Assembly (NCBI RefSeq): GCF_921293095.1 | Contig: NC_060257.1 | Span: 52,860,968 to 52,924,967 of the forward strand | Length of the DNA stretch: 64,000 nt | Source of the DNA: Ischnura elegans | Taxonomy: Eukaryota; Arthropoda; Insecta; Odonata; Coenagrionidae | Direction of reading: 5' to 3' | Shown: piece after piece, positions 10,401 to 22,400 of the stretch | Layout: every line of letters begins with the position of its first letter | How positions within the stretch are numbered: the stretch's first letter is position 1 | Made by a program: the position numbers and the translations under genes | The notes under the pieces: generated by a model | What the model saw: the letters and a program-made list of their open reading frames with translations, nothing else | Told to the model about the DNA's origin: nothing | Database searches by the model: none

Positions 10401-13400
10401 CTAAATGACTACAGTTCTCTACATTTTTCCGAGTCAACTACCAACGACGTGCATGCGACAGTGTATGACGCGAAATTCCAAGTATTCGAGGTATTCGAGG
10501 CGGTACTTTTCGCATAACTATTCGAAACCTCGAATATCGAATACTTTCTAATATTCGAGTATTCGCGGATACTATTCGCACATCTCTAGTAATAATTATG
10601 TGTAAAAAGGGAAGCAAGTACATATCTAAAAAAGAACTCCACAATATTTTTTTTGAAGGCCCCACATTCTATTGAACTACCCTCCCCCTTTTATTTTTGT
10701 ACCCCTACGAAAGAGTTAGCCTGTATAGAACATATTGTGGTAATTATCTATCTGATGTCTCTCACTTATTATTACATTTCAAACCTGCATCAATTTGTGA
10801 ACTTCATCTTTTTCACATTCCATGTACCACAGTCTCTGAAATTGTTGACTGGCCAATGGTAGCCAGCCTCTCTTCCTTGAAAAATATCACCTCTTAAGGC
10901 CATATCAGGGTTAATTGTCGAAAGTAATTTTAGCTATCCCTCGAAAAGGATGGAAAAAATTATTGTGTGACTCAGGCATTTGCTGTTGTTTGACTGAAGT
11001 GATTTTGTATTATCTAGTATGATGTCACTACCTTAGCATGATGGTACATTAATCCAATATTTAGTCTATCATGGGTTTGTCTTTTAAACCTGAATGAAGT
11101 GTACATACTGTTGAACGGTCTAATTTTATTTTAGTCAATTTTTTTGACTTCATAGATAAATTTTGTGGAAGTTTTTCTGTGCAGGTATTCAATTGGTTCA
11201 TGATTTGTTGTGGATTGGTTATTAACAATTTCCCAATGGTCTTAATTTTTTCAGTATATGTCCGTCAAATTAGAGTGGAAATCTTTCTCACTAATTGAAA
11301 CTTTATTGAAGCATAGGTAAATGCTGAATCACATTCTCAGAGACTCCATTCAAAATTTCATTTGGCTCTCATTTAGAAAACTGGAATCTTTTACCCGGCA
11401 AAGGTGAAGGTTTTTTTTGAGTGTAACGATGATTGTCTTCTTGTTTTTAGAGATATATTATTTAGTTTCTTGTTATACTTTAGGAAATAACTAACCTTTA
11501 CAATGGAGAACATCCAGCAGAAACAATGGAGTAATGAGTTTGTGCTGGGTGTGAAAAAATTTATTTGCTTAAAAATGAGTGAATTAATGTGTTGAAAGAA
11601 AGGTTCTTTTAAAAAGTACTGATGTTTTCTATACATAATAACATATAATGCTGTTCTTTTTGCTGTCACTGATTTCTTGTGGCATTTGAATCGTATTATG
11701 GGATTGTTTAAATTAGACATTTGTAATGTTTGATTTTTAGTAATCGATGTTGGTGTTTTTAGGGAGTGTTTGACAGGAGAAGAGGAGGGGATCTTTGAGA
11801 GGGAAAGTTGCTTGAAATAGGGAGGAAAAAATAACTGCATCTTTGAGAAAATAAAGAGGAATTGGAACAAAAAAATTTCTCACATTGCACGTTCAACTCT
11901 TTTCAATGATTTAATGTGTTCATGCTGGTCAGGGAAGTCACGTAAATATCAGGGAAATTAAATTATACAAGGAAAACTTGAGAGAGGTGTAACAAATAGA
12001 TGAAAATTGTGGTTGAACATGTGGTCTAATATACTGTTGTGAAATAAAAAATGTAAATATATTACTTGTAGCTCAATTATGGGTATTTTAAAAATAATAT
12101 CAGAAAGAATGCATGAAGAAAAATTATCAGAAAAAAATATACTTTAGAAAAAACATTATTAGAAATTTTGGTTTATAAAAATTGATCGGAAAGGTTGCAC
12201 AGCAAGGGGTAGTGCTGATGTGGTTTCTACATGACTTTATTTCTACTGCTAGTACTGTCTTGACTTAACTTCGCAATTTCCGTCGCTACAATTTTCCACA
12301 AAATCTGTTTGTAGTACAGGCTTGCCATGTATACAAATTCAAGGAAATTAAAAACAATATGCTGAAAATAAGGGAAAAATGAAGGAAATTTAAAATGGGA
12401 AGTTGGTATGAACCATGAATTTTATTGAAGTATCCCAGAAAAAAACTCTGATGTTCACAGAGTTTGTGGAGGAGGGTGTTGTTTTGGCAAAGGGTACTTC
12501 TTATGGTTGTGTGTTAAAGAGTGGGAAAGTGAGCACTGATTGTGAGTGGGAAGGCCTTTGAGGGCAGGGTGGTAAGATTTCAAGGTATTGTTACCTCATA
12601 TGTTCTCCATCATCTCTGTCGTCTTGGAGCAGCATGATGGATCATTGTGTTAGAGTCCACATACTGGGCATTCAGTTCTTCTTTCCTGGATGTTGACCAT
12701 TTGTCAAGAATCAATACATCGGACAAAATTTTATTATAAATAAAATATTAGTAAATGAGTTATGTCTCGTTTAAATAATGTGAAGAATTGCATTCATTTC
12801 ATGCAGCATGACATTTTTAGAGAATTTATTTCTTTGTATTTGGGAGAATAATTATTTTCATTGTCTTTATATCTGGTATTCCTTGTTTCCAAGAGCACAG
12901 TTATAGTATTCCATGTTTCCAAGAGTAGTGAGTGTAACATTTTGATTTGTGCTGAAGGCCAAATATGGTGGCTTATTACACAACAGTGGAATTGATATGA
13001 ATTCCCAAATTTAAGTTACTGTAGGGTTAAGAAGCTACATTGCTGCAGAAAGTATGAGTTTGATGGTTCTTGGGTTTGTTTCCTGAGTTAATATTGTCCT
13101 AAAAGCTCTCTATGAATTTCATTATTTTTGAGTTAAAAGCTACTGGATTATCAATTTCTACTAGATGTATATGGGCTATAGATCTTGGTCTTCATATAGT
13201 TTACACAGTAGAGATGAAATCTGTCGAAAACTAATGTGGATTTGAATGCTGTGGATAAAATGGCTGGCTGATATCAGAAATGAGAAGGTTAATAGATAAC
13301 AAGAAGTGAAGTATAGTGCAACCTCGATATAACGACACCCCACGGTGCACTAATAAACACTCGCTATAGCGAATTGTCGCTTTACCGGAGGTGGAGTAAA

Positions 13401-16400
13401 TAATAGCCAATATACCTGTTGCGAACAGATATACAGGAACAGGAGTGGTGCGGCGACAGATAAACATCTATCCGATAAACGTAAGCATAAATCCAGACGA
13501 AAGGCGATGTTTTTTTGCATCACTGAATTTCCTTACTCAAGTAATGACTAACTATTCAAACAATTTATAAGCACCGAACTGAATAAAAATCATGCAAAGC
13601 ATTGTTTTGTCAATCATTATATTTATCGAACGACAGTTTACCACATAAATTTGAGACTGTGCACTCCATTAACTTCATTTCTAACAGATTGCTAGCAATT
13701 ACAGAGGTTAAGGAGTCTTGATGAAAGTCTTCCGGCGGTGAAACCCTCGCTATGGCGAGAGCCAACACCGAAAGGGTCTCGTAAAAACGAATTTTTTAAC
13801 ACGCTTATTATGGGGTCAATTGACGGTGCATCGGCTATCTCTCGTAATAGCGGGGGTGTCGCTATAGCCCGTACTCGCTTTAACGAGGTTCCACTGTAAT
13901 TTGTAGCACTCTCAGCTAAAGAAGCATTTTATAAAAAAGCCTACTGCCTAAAAGTTGAACTCGAGCTCCAGTTTCTGTTACTATACCAGCAATGACACAG
14001 CAAATTATAAACTCCTAGGAGTTGCCTTTCTACAAATTATATCTAGAACCTTTTGATTGCTGTGTTGGAACAGATAAATTTTAATGTTTAAAAGTTTAAA
14101 AAAATTTTGTCAGTCAGGACCTGTTGTAATTTAACCTGCACACACAAATTCAGCCATCTCAGTCTCAATTATTCAATACAATAGACCATTTAATGTATTA
14201 TTCTCCTATCACTTCAGTTGCCAGTTCCTTGAAATACTACCATACTTTCCCTGTCCTACCCTTTAAATTTTCCTTTTTTGCCCTCTAACATCAAGAGGAC
14301 TAGTTTTCAAATGGCATGCGGTAAAAGATGCAGATAAGCCATTATATTGAAACCAGAGAAAAAATTATGTGGGAAGTGAATAGATAATTCAGACTTTCCC
14401 CTCCATAATGGGGACAATCAGCACACTAATTTACCTCTTTCTTGCAGTAATGTCAATGAGTTGATATGGAAAAAAGATTCATGGTTATGCTTATTATGGA
14501 AATGTTAATCTCATCATAGATTAAGAATCAGATAATTATTAGAAGTACATAGAAGGTGCTTCTTGCTTTTCTGTCCTATATTATTATTTGGGTAAGATTT
14601 TTCTGGAGCAAGATGTGTTTAATTTTTATATATTTTAATTACATAATTGTTATTGTTGTCATCAATACATTCACTCCTTGTAAAGGTTTTATGAGAAGAA
14701 TTAGAGGATGATACATCATAAGGACATGCAAGTATTTATCTTTGTGTTTTAGAGTCCTAGGAAATTTTTTTAGAGTTATTAATCATGTACGTGAACATTT
14801 CATCTAGCTGCCTGTATCACCTGTGTATGCTAATAATGCATTGTGAAGTGATAATAATCATAATAAATGTAATAATGTGTGTAGCTGCTTCCATTGTTAT
14901 GGTTTTTGAAACTCATATGTGAGAAGTTTTGTGAGAAAAGATAGGATTCTATTCTTGTGTGTAGATTTTGTGTGTTGAAAGATTATGCGATTTTCAGTAT
15001 ACCTCTCATATCTACAATCAAAAGATTCCCTTGGATGAGATATGCTGATTTGATCTTATGCTAACATTTATTTTTCTGTTAGATATCATAGTGTCTTGAT
15101 TGTCTGTTAATCAATTAGCTGTTCATTGGATGATGTACCTATCAATTCCCTAACCTATCCCTATAGGCATTCCCCTTCTCTCTTGCCTACCCCGCTCTGT
15201 ATCTAAAATTAATCAAAAAATAGTAATCATTATTATATAGTAAACTTCTTTTGATGTCAATGGTTACATCAGAAATTACCCTTAGAGTGCGGGAACATTT
15301 TTATACGTTTTGCGCACTGACTGCGGCAATTAGCCGAAATTATTATTTCCACATGGATATGTTGCACTTGGGCACTTTCCCTCACCACAAGGGGCTTGAC
15401 TCGTGTAATAAATATTTGTGGCATTATCAAATATAAGTAATATTTGCGGCATAGCCCTGAAGAAATTACGATTCGTCAAGTGTATTGTGGGAAGATTTTC
15501 GGATGAGAAAGGTGCTATTTCACACTCGTCCGACCACACCATGAATATTAACACTAGCGAGCGTATGGGATCCGGTGCAGAAAGACTTAATCTGTGAACT
15601 GAACAAAATACAAAGGAAGGCTGAGCGGTTCGTCTAAAACCGCTACGGGCTTACAGACAGCATTACCCAGATGTTAAGCGAATTAGGCTGGGAGCCACTG
15701 GAGACTCGGAGGCTGCGTGCTAGGCTTAGATTGCTTGAACGATTGAGAATGGATATCTTAAAGAGCAACACAGAGAACATAATATTAGAGCTGCACTATA
15801 TATCCAGGTCCGACAGAAGCGATAAATTAAGAGAGATTTTTTGCCGAACGGATAGATATGGGAATTCGTTTTTCCCCCGAGCCACAAAGGATTTCAATAA
15901 ATGCTAGTCGTAATTTCCTTGAAGCACTACCTTTTTATTTGTAAACGGCTGGTATCCTATCACCCTCTGCCCCTTGCCTTTTAGGCGGCTTTCAGGGTAT
16001 TATGTAGATGTAGATGAACTCTAGCAGACCAGCCCTCTTGGCAGGGTGTACCACCTGCAAAGGGACTTGAGAGGCAAAATCGAGAACTCCCACAGCCTAA
16101 GATTTAGGGACTTTTTTTTTATTATCAACTGCCCCTTAAACAGCACATGACGGCCTTTTACAAAGAGGGTTTCCAATATTAACAAAGTAGGTACAACACA
16201 AACATCCATGCCCTGGATAGGGATCACCTACCCAGGCGGGATTCGAACCCACGACCTTCAGTTTGGTAGGCGAGGACTTTACCCCACCGCCACCAAGGCT
16301 GGCCGGAATTGAACTATACAATCATCTTCTGGTCAACTTGATCTCATCATCGGGCAGCACTATTTTAGATCCAAGTTTGATCAAATGATGGTGCCATATT

Positions 16401-19400
16401 ACAAAATGCATTGTTTTTGTTGTAACCATTGACTTTAAAATATTGGACTGTATTTAAATTTTTTTTTTCAAAATATTGTTCAACCACATCACACCAAAAT
16501 TAGTTAAAATACCCTTTTCTGTTCTCTTTCCCACCTCTAATTTCTTCTCCACGTAAATGGAAAGGTTCCAAAAGATGAAGGGAAAGTGTGGCCTAGAAAG
16601 CATAGTAAAAATTTCTTTTTAGTGTGTAATCACAACTCTTAGCAATTACTTTATCTCCAACCTGCAGTTATCCTTGGTGAAATCTTTTAGATTTCTCTCA
16701 TTATAATAAAACTGACCTCATAGTGATGACAAAGTTATCGGAGCCATGTTCAATGTGTGAAATATAACTAAGTTTTATTGATATGTATTATAGCAATAAT
16801 ATCACCAATGGAAACTGGAAACTGTTTCATTATTCATCATGATTTTTCATACAGTTATTTTTGTAAACTGATTCCTCGTTTGGAAATAATGCAGTTTCAA
16901 CACATGTTGGAATTCGTGTCATGTTCAGTCCACAGAAATGGATTAACATTGTAATGTGAGGGTGTACTGAATCTCAACTCCTAGGAGTATAAAGCACCGC
17001 ATGAATAAGTGACTTTGTATGCATTCATGCACCCTGGTGCAAAGTTAAATACACCAAAGGATGAAGTTCACCATGAAAAATATTTGACTTAGCCAGGATT
17101 CGAACCCGGATCTCCCAATAGGGTAGTTTCCTTCATCAAAGAAAACGAAAGGCATTGATTGCGATTCGTTACCCACCATTAGTGTACTCATAATATACAA
17201 ATTATTTGGTTTTAGAAATCCCAGTTTAGATGAGTGGCCGTGGTCAATTTTAACCTCATTTGAAAAAGGCCAGATTGGTGCCCATGCGATGCCACTCCAC
17301 GTGACATCACAGGGACTTAGTTTCTATACGAGTAGATATGAGTTTTATATCGTCTGAGGTTACCAGTGCATGCATGAGGCACAGAACTCAGGGAAACGTC
17401 TCATAATAATCACCTATTAAAACTGCCTATGGTCGGAAATTTTCCTTAGTTTGATAAAAGTATTGATAATCCTTATTTAAGCCAAGGGCTAACTGCTAGC
17501 AGGGTACATACTCTGCTACCAGCTAGCATCCTGCGTCGTATCAGCGCTGAAAGCCTTGCCCCAAGGTCACCTCACTTGGCGGCAGCGGGAACCAGAACAA
17601 TGTCACATGGGCTTTTCCCAGCATTTATTCTTAGCCGTCATGTGATGAAATGTTCACTTTTCATTTAATCGCAAAAAGTAGATATCGTCATTTAAAAATC
17701 TAAAAGCATGAAATGCGTACTCCATGAGTAATAATCTTTCAATTCAGACAATAAAAAAATAAGAGGAAAATACCCTATTGCCGGGCAGGCGTGTTAGCCA
17801 GTTACACCACCAAGCAATTTTCTCAGAGTGAACTTCGGGATTGTTTTTACCGAACAAGATGTTGACGTCCACACTGTGGCACATGTGGCAGAGGTCGTGC
17901 TATATATGCCACTGTCGGAGGGCTAAGTCAAATATCTTTCATGGCAAACTTCATCCTTTGATGTAATACCCTTTTGCTACGGTGCACCCTCTGGAAACCT
18001 ACTCGTCACATGTAACTAAAGTGCTGAGCGCATGGCAGGGAAGATGTAAAGGTACGTTCACAGCAGCCTACCGTGCGAACGTACCAGGTACGTTTACAGA
18101 AGCGAAAGGGTTAGCTTTGCACATGTGTGCATGACTACGTACAGTCTCTTGTTTCATGCATTGCTTTGAAATTTGTCTTTGTAAAATAGAGCGACAAAGG
18201 GTTTTTCACAGTTTAACTGGCCAAGTCAAATATTTTTTTAATGGCGAACTTTATCCTTTGGTGTCTTTAACTGCGGAGTATTATTTTTTTGTGTTGGTAT
18301 AAATTTCCACGTTTTTCTCATTGAATGCATGTTGTGTTTATGTTGCGTATGTTATATTAACATTTCATCCCTGTTTTTCTTGTCTCAGGGAGATCTGACA
18401 GATGGAGGAGATGATGACGATAGCGGATCTGGGGGAATGATGGGAGGGATGGGGGTGGACCAGGGTGAAGATTCGGGAGGGGATGAGGGAGGCTCCGGCG
18501 GCTGCGGCAGTGACGTGTCGAAGCAGGTCATCGTTGGAGTGTGCGCCATGGCCAAGAAATCACAGTCCAAGCCGATGAACGAGATCCTCACACGCCTGAA
18601 GGAGTTTGAGTACCTCAAGATAGTGGTCTTCCCCGAGGAGGTTATCCTAAAGGTCTCATTCATATACTTATATTAGGCTCATCCTGGAGATGCAGTGTCA
18701 ATGCACCATTTACAATTGTATCCTAATGTATCCCTGTTTTAGTTTAATTCCCAAATTATTGAATGTTGCATCTGTTTAGCATTTACTATTTTCAGATTCA
18801 ATAGACTTATTGTTTTGTTAGCATGTTAGAGCACAAATGAATGTATGTTTGTAATAATTTTCTAGATTGAGTTTTGCTGGGTGTAATTGTTGTGCCAAAT
18901 TTTTTAGCTAGGGCATATCTTTTTATTAGTAGATGGATTTTGTATCTTTTTATAGGTGGATGGATTTTTTTGGTAATAGAAAATATTATTTATACTGAGC
19001 TCAAATGGATATATATTAGTTGTTTTATTGAGATTTTTTTTGGATTTAGGTTTGATTGTTACAAGTGGAATTCACCAAAATTGTATATTAGTATTCTTAT
19101 TCTCTACAAGTGCTTAGCTTTTTATAAATGGATGTATGTGGATCTTTTTATCCATCAGTGAATGTTTATGGTACGCATGAGAAAATTTTGGTTGATTTAA
19201 TAATGTAAAGAGTGGCAAATTGATTTTTATCATAAATATATCCTCAGTTGTTTGCATGAAAATATTCAACAAATGATAAAATTTCATGTGAACCTACTTC
19301 TGACTATAATCACATTCAGCTTTTATGAATCAGTGTTGAGTATAAATGTATAAACATTTTTGATGGAGATTCATAATTGCATTCATAATTTTATGTGAAG

Positions 19401-22400
19401 GTAGTATATAAGGAAATAGGTGTAAGAAATAGAGACAGACAGAAATTCAGGAGCAGCTTAAGTTTCAAAACATTTCAAAATTAGTAATGTAAGCAAATAA
19501 TTTTTGAAAATTTGGACGATACCACATGAATGAGAGATGTAGATGTAGTGCACGTAGATGAATTAACTGTGTGTTTTGCAAAATTCTAGACAGCATAGAT
19601 ATTTTACAATAATTTATGCCATAAAATCTTTGCAAAAAAGTATTTTAGATGATTTCTTTCTCAGAGAATATCCAAATCAATTTCAATTGATTGCCTGAAG
19701 ACAAAAGAAGTTGGAAAAAAACAGAGTCAAGCATTTTTTGTGATTTATTAGTTCTTGACATAATGAAATTTGGTGTGATGAAGTGGCAATTTTCTGGTCC
19801 TGATGACTACATATTATCAAGAGCTTACTGCAGTTCTTTCAACATTTTTAGCCTTACATATGCCACTATGTACTTCTGTACCAACTAAGTGCCACATTTT
19901 TGTTTGGTGTTGTTGAATCCACTGTTTCACTGCCAGCAATTCACTTACAAACTCTTTTTTTTCTCTTTCATTCTCCAACTTGAACATGTGAAATTCCTGA
20001 TTGGAAAAATCAACAGGAGCCTGTTGAAGATTGGCCCATCTGTGATTGTTTGATCTCATTCCATTCTAAAGGTTTTCCATTGGACAAAGCCATTCAGTAT
20101 TCAAATTTGAGACACCCATTCATAATCAATAACCTGCATATGCAGTATGACATCCAAGTAAGTATGTGTTCGAATTATGTATTTTTTCATGGTGAATATA
20201 TGAATTATTTCTGGGTACATTTCTTCATCTTATCTATTTTAATCATCAAAGTCATTCATGTTTATTTATTGGAATCTCGATCCTTTTAAGTCATCAGTCT
20301 TCAAACTCTGGTGTCCTAATTATCAATGAATATTTAAATGCTGCAGCTGGGTGTATCTACTCTGATATGCCAGAAGTGTAGACAATGTACTGAATAATTT
20401 TTTTTATGAAGCCTTTATATGCTGTAAATGTTCCCATTTTTATTGGCTATGAAAGTTTTTTGTAGTAAAATTGTTAGTTTGAACTCCAGATTAAAACTCC
20501 AGTTAGTTTAAATTCTCATTTGAAGTGTCATTGAACTTGACATATGTTTAATTCTTATTTGTTGGATCAAAAAGAGAGTAAAATTCAAGGTACTCAAGAA
20601 CCTTTTATGATTCAGGTTTGAGTAGGGGATTCAGGTTCTAGAGTAAATTTAGGTGTCATTTCACTGACATTTTTCACACACTAATCTTTCTTTAAAATTT
20701 TTTATTTTTATATATTTCCAAATCTGAAAATTTATTCGTGCTTTTATACCCTCTTTCAGGATAGAAGAAAAGTGTACTCAATATTGGAGAAAGAAGGTAT
20801 TGAAATACCTCGGTATGCTGTCCTAGATCGAGACTCTCCTGATCCAAAACGTGAGAACTTACCAAGGGAAAATGATAATACTAATGTTGATATTGCAATT
20901 AATAATATATTCAAAGTTATTGTTACTACATGAAATTTGTGTGGGCTTATTTGCATGATTTTTTTATTATGCTAGTGAGTTTGTACCGTTGATTGTTACA
21001 CGTAACCTATTCAATGCACATGTATTTTTGTGCTCATAGAGAGTAGTTGATGATGTGGTGTGGAATAGGTTCACTTTGTTGTAAAATCCACTGTGCAGAG
21101 AACTCTGTGAGACATACTGATAGTATACTTATAAATCTTCTGTTCTCTAAACGCATTAATTTGAAAATTATTTTTGTAGACGAGCTACTCGTGGCTAATA
21201 GAAGAATCTTGGACACTTATCTTGAAAGTCTTTTCTGCACTGAGAGTGGCAAGTTTAAAGTTGTGGTTTTTCTCTTTTATCTATTTATAGAGGATGAGTT
21301 AGTTTTTCAGATTGTTTTTCTTAAATTCTCTAATTGTGGTGTACATATTTGGCAATGCAGTGACTAATTTTGGATTTCACGGAGGTAGTAAATACCTTTT
21401 CTTACCCATCAGATCATGAACTTGTTGAATCTGAAGATCATGTGGAAGTTAATGGAGTTGTCTTCAATAAGCCATTTGTTGAGAAACCAGTATCTGCAGA
21501 AGACCACAACATATATATTTATTACCCAACATCTGCTGGTGGTGGTAGTCAACGTCTGTTCAGGAAGGTGAGAATTGAATTAATTTGCCTCTTTTTATTC
21601 AAGGGATAAGGTAATTGAGATTTTAGCTTTTCTTAGCCACAACTAATTCATTGAGCTCTATCAAAAACTCTCCCATTCTACATTCTACAAGCATGGGTGA
21701 TCTGAGTGATAAACTCATTGAAATTTTGTGTCGATGGCACAACGGATGTGTTTCCCAGTAAATATTGAATACCCTGTTATTCTCCCTCCTTCCAGTCCAA
21801 AATATTCCAAATAAGTCCATTCAATCATGTTTGTGCATACCTCCAGTCAATGGTCTCAAAACACTGATAGTACACATTCGATTGGTCATTCCTTTGCAGT
21901 TGAATGTCTTAAGGCAACAAAATTTATTTACTAACCATGCTGAAATCTTCCAATCATGCGCTATAAGCTCATTATTTTTTTGAAATAAACAATGAAAGAA
22001 GGCCTGAAAAACCCACTGTTATCCCTTGTCAGTGACAGTATTCATGCTAAGCTTAAGGAAGGTGGCCATCATAGGCCATGCTGGCATTCATTCTTATGGT
22101 AAGCTGCACAGTTGGTGGTAAAGCCCAATCAAAAGTGAGAAAATGAGGCTATAGGTCACAATGAAAAGAAACTCTTAGCTCAATTTGAAATTTGGTGAAG
22201 ACATGGTAACATAGTTACTAAGTGAAAAATTTTGCAATGGAGATGTCATTTTCCTTACTACAGCCCACATGGGGACCCAGTCCCTGATTTCCCTCAACCA
22301 AGTACAGTGGAACCTCGGTAAAGCGAGTACGGGCTATTGCGACACCTCCGCTATTACGAGAGTTCGCGGATGCACCGTCAACTGACCCTGTGATTAGCAT

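Noticed and set aside
11391..11870. 159-codon minus-strand ORF in intron 1
   Set aside because: Composition is Lys/Ser/Phe/Asn-rich as expected from AT-rich DNA; no domain, splice or start context supports it.
16239..16253. Possible functional tRNA gene near the TTCGAATCCC box
   Set aside because: Only A- and B-box-like segments are present; the acceptor stem does not close and a SINE-like tail follows.
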